A DNA stretch of 64,000 bases. It comes from Berberis thunbergii (lineage: Eukaryota; Streptophyta; Magnoliopsida; Ranunculales; Berberidaceae). How positions within the stretch are numbered: position 1 is the stretch's first letter; every line of letters starts with the position of its first letter. The DNA lies in assembly GCA_003290165.1 (NCBI GenBank), contig QNQO01001834.1, forward strand, positions 120,776-184,775. Reading direction: 5' to 3'. The position numbers were made by a program, and so were the translations under genes. A model generated the notes under the pieces. The model was not told where the DNA came from, ran no database searches, and saw only the letters and a program-made list of their open reading frames with translations. Positions 24,075 through 36,575 of this stretch are shown in pieces.

Positions 24075-25049
24075 CTCCAGACCCCTGTATAGCATATCAT
24101 TCCACAAATCTATCGATTCTTTAACTCTCGCCGCATCAGAAAGCAATTTGATGAAAGGTGTGTAAGAGGAAGCAGATGGTTCCAAACCTGTGGCAACGAG
24201 TTCATGGTAAATGTCCATTGCCTTGTTCGTCTTCCTAATCTTGCAAAATCCTTGAATCATAGTGTTAAAGGTGATGACATCAGGTTTACCATCTTCCTTG
24301 GGCATTCCCTCAAACAGAGGGCATGCCTGATCCATCCTTCCATGTAGACAAAAACCAGCAATCAGGTTGTTGCAGTTCAATGTAGTATGGCTGAAGCCTC
24401 TACTGCCCATCACCTCATAAAGTCTCCAAGCTTCCCCCAAATCATCAATCTTACAAAACCCAGCAATTAGCACATTATATGTGTACTCACTGGGAAGAAA
24501 TCCATTGCAAAGTATCTCAAACCACAGATTTCATGCCTCCCCCCATCTGACCCATCTTGCAAAGGCCGTCAATCGTTGTTGTGTACATAACAAGATCAAG
24601 AGCATACCTCTTTCTTTAACATCATTGAAAATTAAGCTTCATCTCCCATTCCATTCTTACAAAGCCCATGAACAATCACCTGATAAGTACAAATTTCAGG
24701 ATGACGATTTCTGCCAATCATGAGATGAAGAAGCTCGGAGGTTTTAGCATAATTCTTCTCCTTGGTGAAAGCAGAAATCAATTTGGTAAAAGAGATGACA
24801 TCAGATACTATACCGGAGTGGAGGAGTTGGTGAAGAACATCCTAGGCTTGGGAGAGGTTGTTATCAATACAGAGAGCTTGTATGAGATAGCCAGCGGTAT
24901 TTTTTCTGTTTCTCAGGATATAAAGCAGATGAAATTACATCCTCTCAGTGAAGCCAAAGTGGAACAGCAATACTACTTGGCACTTTCTTCAAACCTATTA
25001 AAAATAATGATAATAATCAAAATAAAAATACAACTATCCTCAAAACCTG

Positions 25050-25838
25050 ACATATAAGAATACAGGTCAAATGCTTACACTTCCACCTACCTGTGTAGTA
25101 AATAAAGCAAGAAATGAAAATATTCAATAAAAGCAGCTTCTCAAGATTATTACTCGTATAACAATAGCTGAAAATGGTATAATCTGCAAGTCAGGTCTGA
25201 AATAACAAGAGAGTATCGAGTTATGCATAAAGGTAAGTCTTATATAGAGGAAAAAACACGGCAACATCACTTGCTAACCTCGTGAAGGAACGCAAACCAT
25301 CTTTGAAGTGCAATCAAGGCACATTCTATGCTAATTTTATTAAGACCCTTGTATAATTCGAGTGAAAATCAACATCACCAATGCATAAGGGCATCTTCCT
25401 GAATTCGGATAATCAATTTTCAAACCCTCCTAACATGTTGACATTTTCTAATTTTGAAGGCATGACCGTGCTCTACCGTGATGATGACCAATAACTATTT
25501 CAATAATCTTAGGGAACCATAATTCTTGAGAACATGAATATGCCAAATAAACATTGCACTTTCTTCATCAGTCTTGACCTACGTCGTATTGGATGCTAGG
25601 CGAGGAGAGGCTGCAGGGGTCAGCCTGGGTACCTAAGCATCGCCTACGCCTAGCACTTCAAGGAAAAATATACACTAAGGGTTTGTTTGGTTCTAAGGAT
25701 AACAACTAAATATCATCCATATGTATTTTACCAAATAGTTTTGATGTTTGAACAAAGCTTATAACCATCACAGACAATGTTGAAGGAAACATTTATTCAA
25801 ACAGTTGACAGGCACAAGACATTTGAATTGATTCATTT
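25050..25838. other. Non-coding stretch beside the PPR remnant
   Basis: A MITE-like end (agggtttgtttggttctaag) lies near 25678 and an AGGCG/CGCCTA-rich patch near 25600-25665. No ORF of interest. Confidence 0.4.
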
Positions 25839-26048
25839 CTAAACAGCTACTACACAGTCATGGGTAACTATCAGTAAGGGTTTTCGAACGAACCTGAAAG
25901 TGGCAGAGAGAGAGACAGAGACAGAGGTCAATAGATTGAAGTGAGGGAGATAATTCGAGGAAGAGGTGAGTGAGTCGAATAGAAAGCCGGTAGAAGAAAG
26001 AGGGGTTTTTAGTAGGGCTTTTTGAATCTTTAAAACGTTAGTCACCAA
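25839..26048 (-). other. Unassigned 69-codon ORF, possible PPR leader
   Basis: It encodes a Ser/Leu/Arg-rich peptide without acidic clusters, of the kind seen in organellar targeting leaders (SSNYLPHFNLLTSVSVS). It lies upstream of, and in the same orientation as, the PPR remnant, so it may be that gene's first segment. No homology was recognised. Confidence 0.2.
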
Positions 26049-26115
26049 AGAGCTTTGGTTCGGCAGATGTTACGACCTTGACCGTGGTAATATCTTGTTT
26101 ATTTTAGGAAAAATT

Positions 26116-26485
26116 TGTCACATCGCCAAATCGAAAGGTGGGAACGAAGATCAACATGCGCAAAAACATAGGTGCATATTCAAATTGCAAAAGATTCAAA
26201 TGGAAAGGTAAAATTGTAATAATGTAATTTTGGGTTCTTATTAGCACATGGGACCAACATGTGTTATAAATTGATTGGTCACATTTGAAATTATGTTGCC
26301 GCTTGTGTGTTTAAATAGAGAAGGAGAAGATGAAATGAAGGGTAGAGAATAAAATTGTAGTAGGAGATTTGTCCGCGTGAACCCAAAGCAAAGAGTGTTT
26401 TTTCTTTTTGTCCTTTTTCAAGTTCAATTAAGTTTTTTCCTCTTTGCTTGTTCATCTCTTGAATTCAGAAGTCGTGTTTGTGACA
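26116..26485 (+). repeat. 5' LTR of the outer gypsy element
   Basis: 370 bases, starting tgtcacatcgcc and ending tttgtgaca. It pairs with 39636-40007. Confidence 0.92.
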
Positions 26486-26549
26486 TTTGGTATTAGAGTC
26501 AGATTCATATTCCTTCGGATTTGTGGAACAATCAACATTCTCAAACACC

Positions 26550-27808
26550 ATGGAAACCAGAGCTAAAGAGGCTGAACAATTCATGAGGGAAACGAGGAAG
26601 AACCAAAGTGAGATGGCCGGTCAGATAGAATTCTTGAAGAACGAGTTCAAAAAACTAAATCAAGCTAACGAGACTCAGGACAAACGATTGGACACTCGAT
26701 TCGAACATCTGATTCAATTAATTCATAACCAACCTGGACCATCCAAAGTCATGGCACCTAGTTCTTCTTCTACTCCTGTTTCAAGAACGATGGATCACAG
26801 ATCCAACTCCCAAAATCATTGGGAGGGCCAATGTACGTTCACTCGCCTTCCTCAATTGGATTTCCCCTTGTTTGATGGATCCAACCCGAGATTATGGGTA
26901 AAAAATGTGAGCGCTACTTCAATTTCTTCCAAGTTGGTGAGGACAATAAGGTTAGTATGGCATCGATCCACCTAAAAGGGAGAGCCAACCTTTGGTTTCT
27001 TGACTACCAGGTAGGCAAGGAAATGTTTTAATGGAAATTGTTTGTGCATGACTTGTGTGAGCGATTTGAGGAGGCGGTATTGGACAATTACGTCAACTCC
27101 TTCAATAAATTACACCAAACAGGGTCTGTGAATGAGTACTTTGACAGGTTTGAAGAGTTGAAGTTCCTCATGCTTACCCATAATAGCTATTTGGACAAAA
27201 CCTACTTTGTCCTAAGCTTTTTGAGTGGCTTGAGGACTGAAATTAAAGCATTAGTTCAGCTTTTCAAACCCACTACAGTGACCCAAGCTCTGTCACTAGC
27301 CCGTATGCATGAAGCCTCTTGTCAAACAAAAAGCAACCCTATGTCTACCTATTCAACCACTCCATTTGTTTTTTCTCCCAAGCAAACAACCTACTCTACC
27401 ACCTCATTTGTACCTCACAAAAGTAATACCACAAATACTGTGACAGCACCACCCAACTCGTACAATAATTTTCAGCATCAGAGACACCCATACACACCAC
27501 CTACATCCAATAAAAATAAATCAATAGCCAACAATACTCCTATAAGAAGACTCAACTACACACAAATGAAAATGAGAAGAGAGAGGGGGTTATGCTACTA
27601 CTGTGACGACCAGTATAAGCCTGGCTACATTTGCAAATCACAGCAACTATACATGTTGTTAGTAGATGAAGATACCAATGAAGGAGAAGAAGAACAGTCG
27701 TCCATTATCACTGCGGGTCTTTTCCAACAAGTCCCTTCAGATATGGAGATATCCTTTTATGCACTCCATGACAGTTTGTCAACTAATACCTTCTGCTCAA
27801 AGGGTTGA
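26550..27808 (+). pseudogene. gag region of the outer gypsy element
   Basis: Starts METRAKEAEQFMRETRKN with a coiled-coil-like stretch, then the retrotransposon gag core (VNEYFDRFEELKFLMLTHN, FLSGLRTEIKALVQLFKP) and a zinc knuckle at about 27590-27640 (CYYCDDQYKPGYICK, where a Tyr replaces the usual His). A shift occurs in the A run at 26900-26905 and a stop near 27028. Confidence 0.85.
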
Positions 27809-29640
27809 TCAAAAAACAACAAATAACTATTTTGATAGATACGGGGAGCACTCATTCATTCATAGATCCACATATAATAAAGGTCACTAATTGGCCTACT
27901 TGTCTTACCCCTCAGATGGTTGTTAAAGTTGCAAATGGGGAACAACTCATCAGAAAAGCAGTCTGCCAGCAGCTTCAATGGACAATGAAATGGATCCAAT
28001 TTGAGGGGAGAGTAAGGGTTCTACCACTTGGAGGCTATGATATGGTCTTAGGAGATGATTGGCTGAGATTATTTGGAGACATCACAATGAATCTTCAAAA
28101 ACTTCAGTTAACCTTGAACATTGATGGAAAGAAAGTGACTCTACAAGGAGAAACCACCGCCATTGGGGACTTGCATATGATGGACGCCAAAGGTATTTCA
28201 AAGTTATTGAGAAAACATGCAAATTTTTTTTTTTTTTTTTGCCACTTATTCTCCATGCCTGCAGTTTGTCCATCACCACCATTAGAGATACAACACTTAC
28301 TCACCAAATTCCATGACTTATTTAGAACTCCCACCACCCTCCCTCCCAATAGAGACCTCAACCATCACATTCCTTTGAAAATTGGTCATCACCCTCCATC
28401 TCAAAACCCTTATAAGGTCCCGCATATGCAAAAGGTTGTGATTGACCAACTTATCCAGGAAATGTTTTAGTCTGGCCTCATTCAACATTCCCAAAGCCCA
28501 TTTGCTGCTCCTATCCTCCTTGTAAAAAATAAAGACTGGAGTTGGAGATTTTGTGTGGACTATAGGACATTAAATGAGATAACCATCAAGGACAAATTTC
28601 CAAAGCCCTCATTGACGAGTTATTGGATGAAATCCATGGTACAATTATTTTTTATAAACTTGACTCAAGGTTTGGCTATCACCAAATTTTAGTGCACCCC
28701 CTGATGTTCACAAAACAACTTTTAAGACCCACCATGGGCACTTCGAGTTCAAGGTGATGCCATTCGACCTAACAAACGCCCTAGTTTTTTCAAGCACTAA
28801 TGAATCAGATTTTTTAGCCACTCTTAAGGAAGTATGTACTAGTCTTCATTGATGATATCTTGATTTATAACTTTTCCCTAAACCTTATCTTAGAACATTT
28901 ACAAGCTGTATTTTGCATATTGCAACACCATCAGTTATTTCTCTAGTTCTCTAAGTGTTCATTTGCTCAACCAAAACTTGAATACCTTGGCCATATCATT
29001 AGTGCCCAAGGTGTTGAGGCTGATCCACAAAAATTAGAAGCCATGTCTACCTAGCCTATGCCTACTACCATCAAGCAACTATGTGGATTCTCGGGTCTTA
29101 CGGGCTACTACAGGAAATTCATCAAACAATATTGCCAAATAGCTCAGTCTTTGATTGACCTACTCAAGAAAAAATCCTTCTATTGGTCGGATTCAACTAC
29201 TAAAGCATTCTTACAACTAAAAGAAGCTATGTGTTCAGCCCTGGTTATAGCTCTTCCAGATTTCAGCATGCCTTTCACAATAGAAATTGATGCTTGTTCA
29301 CGGAGAGTAAGAGTCGTGCTTGTTCAAAATGGGAGGCCCATTGCATTTTTTAGTAAAGCACTCAGCCCGAGATTTTTAGCTTTCTCGACTTATGAGAAAG
29401 AATTCCTCGCCATAGTCATGGCAATACATAGATAGAGATCCTACCTCCTTGGTTCTAAGTTCCTTATTTTTACAGACCACCAAAGTATCAAATACTTCTT
29501 GGCTCAAAAGGTGACTACCATGACACAACAACGTTGGTTGTCCAAGCTCTTAGGCTTCGATTATGAAATATTATATAAAAAGGGTGCAGATAACACAATG
29601 GCTGATGCACTGTCTCGACGTACTGAAGATGAGGCTGAAT
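27805..29640 (+). pseudogene. Protease, RT and RNase H region of the outer gypsy element
   Basis: Protease motif ILIDTGSTHSFID at about 27830. The RT region contains [15 protein letters not shown] and a FIDDIL active-site box near 28850, in changing frames with a TAG at 28468. RNase H (PIAFFSKALSPR, FLIFTDHQSIKYF) and the connection (NTMADALSRR) follow to about 29620, with another TAG near 29434. Confidence 0.85.
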
Positions 29641-29950
29641 GCAATGCTCTTACAGTTGTTTCCCCACTCTGGATATATGAGGTCACAACATCTTATGCAA
29701 TGGATCAATTTGCTCAACAACTGATCCAAAGGCTACTTATCAAGTCTGGCCCTGCAACTCATTTCTCCCTGCTCAATAGCATCCTTAAACTTCATAGCCA
29801 ACTGTATATTGGCATAACAAGAAGTCTCAAACAACAACTTATGAAGGAGTTACATAACTCAACACTGGGAGGTCATTCCGGAATCAACACCACCTACAAA
29901 CGCTTCCATCAATACTTCTTCTGGCCCAAAATGAAACAAGATGTGCTCAC
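29640..29950 (+). pseudogene. Integrase N-terminal part of the outer gypsy element
   Basis: Reads LGGHSGINTTYKRFHQYFFW, the His half of the H2C2 zinc-binding region, then stops at the insertion point after MKQDVLT. The Cys half resumes at 38504. Confidence 0.85.
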
Positions 29951-31890
29951 TGATATTCACATAATTATTACATAATATATCCCTTAATTTATATATGTTA
30001 GTGTTTCGATTATTATATTTTATAGTAATTATTTCGTTTTCATGTCTTTGTAGGAATTTGAGAGTAAACGATGAAATCATATTAAAGCGACAAGTTAAGG
30101 AACAACAATTAGTCGATTCTAACGGTGGTATAAAGCAGATAATCACAAACCTAAACCCAATACCTAATTCATAACCTAAACCCAAAACCTAATCCATAAC
30201 CTAACCCAAACCCAATGCCAAGCCGAATCCTGCCCAAAGAATCATCCCCTCATCTCATCCCTATTCATTTTGATCATTTTCTATAAATACAAGAGAATAT
30301 GGTGAGAAAAAGAGGAGTAAGGGAAGGGAAGAAAAACAATCAATAGAAGATCAAATCCTCTTCCTTCACAAAAAGAGGAAGAGAAGGGAAGAAAAACAAT
30401 AGAAGATCAAATCCTCTTCCTTCACAAAAGGGGAGAAGAGAAGGGAAAAGAAAATACTGAAAATTAAAGGCTATTCTCACTGTGATTTTCATCACACAAC
30501 ACCATCTCCGGACAGCAGAACCGCCGCCACCATCGTGCGAGCACCGCCGCCACCGCTGTGCGAGTACCGTCGCCACCACGAAATAGGGGAGTGGCAGCCC
30601 TGTTTCGCATCAGACATCACCTCTCCCTGTCCATCATCCATCAACCACCATCATCCACCATCAACCACCACCACCGTCGCAACCAGATCGAGCATCACCA
30701 CCATCATCGCCTCGAAACAGAGTCTCACCGCGACTCTGTTCCGCCTCACCACAGATAATGTTTCCTCAACCTCTATCGGCCTCTCTTCATCTCGACCTCC
30801 ATCCTGCCTCCCTCTCTCACGACCACCGTCTCAACCAGACCGAGCACCACCACCACCACCTCACGAGCAAAAGCAGAGACAGGGAGTGCCTCCCTGTTTT
30901 ATTTCTCTATCGGTTTCCTTATCTCTCTGTTTCCTCACCCTCTCTCTGTCTTCATGTAGGTACCAGAGCTAGGTTAGAGGACGAGAAGCTCGCGAGGAGC
31001 AGAAAAGCAGCACCGTGAGTGGCGCTGCTCGCTGTAGAAGAAGGCGGAGTGAAGAACGACACTGTAGCGAGGGCGGGAGAATGAGTCAAAAATATGTTAT
31101 TTGGCTATTCACACCCCCAGTTCTGCTATGTACCACCACATAGCGTTTTGGAGCCATTTGTCTCGGGATTCGTGTTCTGACCACCTGCTGATCTACTGAG
31201 TACCACCACATCGAGTTTGTGTCAAACCAAAGGGATTGCATAATTCATTTTGATTTATGTTACTGAATTGTGTGTTTAATTGTTAATTACAATTTATTTC
31301 CGAATTTTTGATCAATTGCTTTCACCTTTCATTTTCGAGAAATTAATCTTGATATGTTTGGTAGTTATAATTACCTTTTTTCAATATTCAAAGCATGTGC
31401 TAAAAATATTAAGCTTAAACTTTGATTAAGTGTGCCCTAAAAAGACACTTAATACTTGGTAAGAGCGTATTTGCTTGAAATAATTGTTAATGTTTGATAT
31501 AAACATGATATAAGTTGAATTGGATTTTAACGATCACATATTCGGTGCAAGCAAGGGATTCTCATCCCTAAAGCTTCTCATTTTTAAATTCAGTAATTTA
31601 GATTTAATGATTTTGCTAACTCATTGGTGAGTCCAAGCCCACAAAACCCATCTCATCTATCTTTTATTTTATTTTTCTTATTTTTAATTTATTTTTAGTT
31701 TAGTTTTAAAAACACTGTAACCCCATTTCATCCAAATTAGTTTAGATAATTTCTAAAATTCAACTGCATCCACTTTCCTCGTGGGATCGACCCGTACTTG
31801 CTGTTGTCTACCAGTTAGGCACCGCGCACTTGCGGTTATTACAAGTGGGTTAAATTAACCTATTAATTTAGGTCGATTAAACTCGCATCA
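29951..31890 (+). repeat. 5' LTR of the nested Athila-type element
   Basis: Contains a run of aacctaaacccaa-like units (30150-30215), a 50-base tandem duplication around agaagatcaaatcctcttcc (30330-30430), and CCACCA/ACCACC-rich sequence. ORFs at 30535-31018 fall in this repeat and are unlikely to be genes. Confidence 0.92.
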
Positions 31891-33212
31891 AGTTTCTGGC
31901 GCTGTTGCCGGGGAAGGTTGCGGTGTAATTGAATTTAAGATTTATTTTCACTAATTATAAAAAAAAATTATTAAGTTCTTTTTACACTCATTTTGTGTTT
32001 ATTTTGCAGATTACACGCTTCTCAAGGAAATTGGACGATCCTACAAAACATCAAGCAAAGTTTTTATTTATTTTTTGAGGAGAGTTTTAATTTTATTTTC
32101 ACCTCGTTTTAAGAGTGTGTGGTGTAATAATTTTTAAACTCTACTGTTTTCATTTTGTTTAATAAAAAAAAAACCCAAAATTTTCTTAGTCATAAGAAAT
32201 TCTAGGGAAACAATTTTAATTGTACCCAATAATTTCTTGTGATTTAGAAATCCGACTTCTAAGACCAAGACCAGTAAATTTATTTGCATGTGCTTGTGTG
32301 CTGATTGAAACAGATAAAAAGAAGTCGAATTTTTTTTTTGAATTGTGCTAACTTTTTGTGCAGAACGGAATACGCACACTGTAAGTATTTCTATCACACG
32401 CAATGTATTAGCGACCGGGTGCTTTGTGTAATTGTTTGAAATTGTGTGATTGGTTGTTTAATTTCTGTAATTGTGGATGCTAAACTTTAGTATTTCATAA
32501 TAAGCAGACCCAGCTTCTAAATAGAAACTGGTGGGACTTGATATCCCCACCTCATCACTCCAGCTGTGTGCAACCAATAGTCAAACATAATTAAAATCAA
32601 TTAGCAAGTTAGATAGAGTCATCTCTTAGGTTCGGTGTTCATAGGACAACCAAGACCAAGGTGAATCTAATAATTTTTGTGTTGACCAAAGCTAAAAGTG
32701 ATGATGGGTTTAATCATTCAATGAACTCTGAGAAGCCACTGCCACAAAGGTAATTCACCCGGTACGCCGAGTCATAAGTAAGCTACAATCCACAAGAAGA
32801 ATTGGTGTAACTAACAGTTTTGGGTTAGGAACACAAGCCTCAAGTGTACATTTAACATCACATCGTTCTCACATCTATTGGCTTACAGAGCGGTAGCACA
32901 AGGAAGTACTTAATTGGACCATTGTGACCTCCTTCGCTTGTGCAATAATCCGATTTATTTGAAACAAAACTCTAGCCTACTGATTTTGAACTTTGTGGTG
33001 TAAAATATACACTCTTAGGATCATCTTGTAGCACCCATTGCTCTGTAATAAAGATTACATATGAAATAATTATCCCCAAAATAAAAAAATAATTGATCTA
33101 AAAAATTGATTGTTTACGGAGGCATGTTTCTTGTGCATTTATTGGTTGCTGATTGCATGTGAGCCTGTGTATATTTTTAGAGTTAGTGCTTTCAAAAAAG
33201 AAAACAAAAAAA

Positions 33213-34400
33213 AATGGACACAAGGGATTATCCAACCTATTTTTTCGAGCAAGTCAATTCATTTTATGACATGCGACGACCTGATTATGATCCATATTTA
33301 GATTATTAATTACAACTCAGGTTTAGCCTATCATCCTGACTTCTCATGGGCTCATGGTCAGTACCATGAAGGCCCTCTAGACACTCCTCAGACTCCTCCA
33401 ACTTTAATTCCTGATAATGAGTTAGAGGATATCATGGACATTTTTATAGAGCGAACAGGAGAAATACTTGTGCAAAATTATCAGGATATCACAGAATTGA
33501 CAGCTATTTATCAACAAAACTCCCAAACTATCCGAAAACTTGAGATGACTGTGAGTCAAATAGCTGAGTCACTTCCTGAGATAGAGTCCGAAAAATTCCC
33601 TAGTCAACCTATTTCCAACCCAAATGGTCAATTTGAAATTAGTGGCACATCTGAGCCGGACAGTGAAGATGTCCAATCTACTACTACCCTTAGGAGTGGA
33701 AAACTGGTTGACAATCAGGTAGGAATGCCTGACATGAGTGTTATTATATCCTCACCCAATTTTACACAGGTTGCATCCTCCTCTCATACGAATGCTGATC
33801 AAACCTCATTTATTGATGAACCTGTAGATTCTGAGACACTACAGACATCTCCTTCCCATGTTGACTCATGCCTCCCTAGTGACTCATGCATCAAATAAAA
33901 CTGTGAACATTCTTTAGAGTCTCCCCTTGACTGTTTAGAGGCTTGTTTGACTCAATTTAGTTTAGACTTTGATGTTGATGATTCCATTAAGGAAGTCAAT
34001 GATTTGCCTGACTCAGTCCCCATTGTGAATACTAGTTATAAATGGAAGTCTAAAGTGAAGCCTCTTCCACTCAGTGAGTCAAAACCAGTCCCATCAGTTG
34101 AGCTACCTGAGCTTGACCTTAAACAATTACCTGACACCCTCAAGTATGCATTTTCAGGTGATGAGTTGTCTAGACCAATATCTCTATATGATTCATGTGA
34201 TGAGCCTGTACCACCTGATATATCCATCATCTCATCTACTTGCATCACATTCCCATTTACTAAGGCTACTTTCACTGATCCCTTGTGTTGTAGTGAGAAT
34301 TTCAGTTTTCACCATCTTGTTGTGAAAATTATTCAATCTTCTGATTTGGAACCAGACATAGGATGTTCCTTTTTGGAGCACGTAAGGATCATCTGTTGTG
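33213..34400 (+). pseudogene. gag/pol-junction remnant of the nested element
   Basis: Begins MDTRDYPTYFFEQVNSFYD. After a frame break near 33302 it continues with YNSGLAYHPDFSWAHGQ, IRKLEMTVSQIAESLPE and TTTLRSGKL, typical of the Athila gag C-terminus. A second ORF (33947-34405) has VELPELDLKQLPDTLKYAF, resembling the segment before RT in such elements, and then decays. Structural polymerase domains are absent, so mobility would need another element's proteins. Confidence 0.75.
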
Positions 34401-34699
34401 TATGACTACTGGTCACTTTTGGAATGTCCTAGTGTATTTGGTGCCCCATGTGATTGCTATATTTTGTGGATTGATCCTCAACTGTTCAGGTTGTTGATAT
34501 ACGACCATGGACTAAGTGTTTGTCATATTCTTCCTCTATACTTTTCGATACACCATTTTTTAGGAAGAATATTTGTCGGGCTGATGACGTTAAACCAAGC
34601 GCTCCTAGGAGGCAGCCTAGCCTTAGTTGTGTATTTGTTGTTAGTTTGGATTGATTTTCGAGTACCCTATTTAGTTGTGTTTCACTCATACTCGTTAGC

Positions 34700-36575
34700 T
34701 CCGTAATAGTTTTGACTTACAACTTGCCTTTTTTTTAGTTTTCTTTGTTAGTGTCGAATCTATAGTTTATCGATTCATAATGAAAACTCCATGATTCTTA
34801 TGTTTGTGAGCCTTATTGATGGATGAATTCTTGAAAATTGGTAAAATCTTCACCGCGATAATACCGTTCCAACCTCATCTCATGTACTTATTTCATTCAT
34901 TTGTAATAATTATTGTGTTAAACATTGAGGACAATGTTTGGATTAGGTTTGGGGGTAGGGTTCATGAGTCGGTGAATTTTTTGTAGTATTTTCTTTTCTT
35001 ATTCTTAAAAAAAAAAACTTTTCTATAAAGACAACTTGGTCTTTTGTGAAAATGGATTTTAAATATTTTATGCTCAAGAAAATGCAAACCAACTTGATAT
35101 ATTGGTATATTGATAAAGACTGAAAGTTTATTAAGATCCTTAAGTTAGATCTAGTTCATAAGATTTTTCAACTCGATTATCTTTGCACCATGAGCTATAT
35201 TAGCATAACTTGAAGTTGATGAGTGAAATATGCACTAGAAAACCTTAGAATAATAGTAGAGACTTAACTGAAAGTTTTGAGCCTTTCTATTTTTCTGAGG
35301 TTTATACATAAACTCTGATTTTTCTTGAGTCCACATTATCTCGTTGATGATCTCATTATTTTCATTCTTTTGATCAATTGCTTTGGGAAATGACATCAAA
35401 ATTGAATTATTACACTAGAACTTTTTGGCTTATTCAATTGAGATGTCATAATATTGACTCGAACTTAGAAAATGATCTAGGCATTTTTTTCTTTAGACCA
35501 TTAACTAGCCTTTTAACTTACCCATAACATTAACCTTTTTTGTAGCATTTTGAGCCTTAGAATAACTTTTATTTGTTAACCCATTAACCTTTACCCAACT
35601 TTTCTGGGAATGTGTATGGATGGATATACTTGGTGTCAAAAGGGCATTAAAGAGCAAAATATGAGATATTTCATAAATCCTCTATTAAAAAAAAGAAAAA
35701 AAAATTGATTTTTCAATGAGGATAAAGATGTGAGAATGAAGAAAAAATTGATGGTGCGCAACATTGGTTTATTCTTGATAGCCCTAATTGTTCGTTGAAT
35801 GGGTGTATACATTCTTATAAACTTTTCTTAGAATCTTTTGATATTCCTTATTAACCATTACCCAAGCCCCATTACAGCCCAACAAAGTCCTAGTTGATCT
35901 TAGGTAAAGGTTGGTTCTGTAGATGTGGAGATTTAATAACTAAGACCTATGGTGTTTGATTCAACATTTCCAAAAGTAATTGATATTCCTGTCCATGAGA
36001 TCATGTTTATTCCATATTTGAAAAGTCCGTTCTTTATATTACTATATGTGAGATGATTGTTTTTCATTATTTACTCTTTTCCTCACATATAAACTGAGTG
36101 AAATATCAAATCTCTGAGTGCTTTATTGTGAGTGACATGAGAGGTTTGAAGTCAAAACAAACTTTCTACAGGAGATTTAGTCATTGTTTTACTCTGAAAT
36201 GAAAAGTTATGTTGATAGTGCCATCCACACACACATTGAGTTGAGGATGATTGTGAATTTGTCTCTAACTTGTGGAGAATATTAAATTATTTGGAAATTT
36301 GTTGATACACTAAAATGACACTGTTGGTTTCTTGCATTTCTTGAAGTTTTAAAATGAACACTATTTGACCAAGTTTTGATTGAGTCAGTAATATTTGTGG
36401 GTAACATTTCTGAAAACCCTCACGAGACTATAACTCGTCCACTAGAGGTAATCTAGGGGTTTAAAGCCTTGTTGCACGTTTAAGGTAAGTGCAACCGATG
36501 ATATCTGCAAAAGTGAGTTAGGATTTTTTTTATTGTTTTGCTCGAGGACTAGCAAAATATAAGTTTGGGGGTATT
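34700..36575. other. Non-coding internal region of the nested element
   Basis: AT-rich sequence between the coding remnant and the polypurine tract, with no conserved ORF. Such spacers are common in Athila-type elements. Confidence 0.6.

Larger units (their letters stand above)
22860..24975 (-). pseudogene. Pentatricopeptide-repeat (PPR) gene remnant
   Basis: PPR proteins bind organellar RNA. The minus strand reads successive P-type repeats: GYLIQALCIDNNLSQA near 24890, VSDVISFTKLISAFTKEKNY near 24790, ICTYQVIVHGLCKNG near 24690, YTTTIDGLCKMGQM near 24570, SEYTYNVLIAGFCKIDD near 24480, DVITFNTMIQGFCKI near 24260, YIIVGLCKQGDLGQG near 22940. The frame is broken: a stop at 24842-24844, a stop in the GDEA region near 24640, and a shift near 24535. 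A hAT-like element splits the last repeats at 22982-24074. It is a dead gene; the N-terminus is not identified. Confidence 0.8.

Noticed and set aside
30535..31018. Pro/His-rich ORFs near 30.5-31.0 kb and 37.1-37.7 kb
   Set aside because: They lie within the duplicated LTRs of the nested element and consist of CCACCA-rich repeats.
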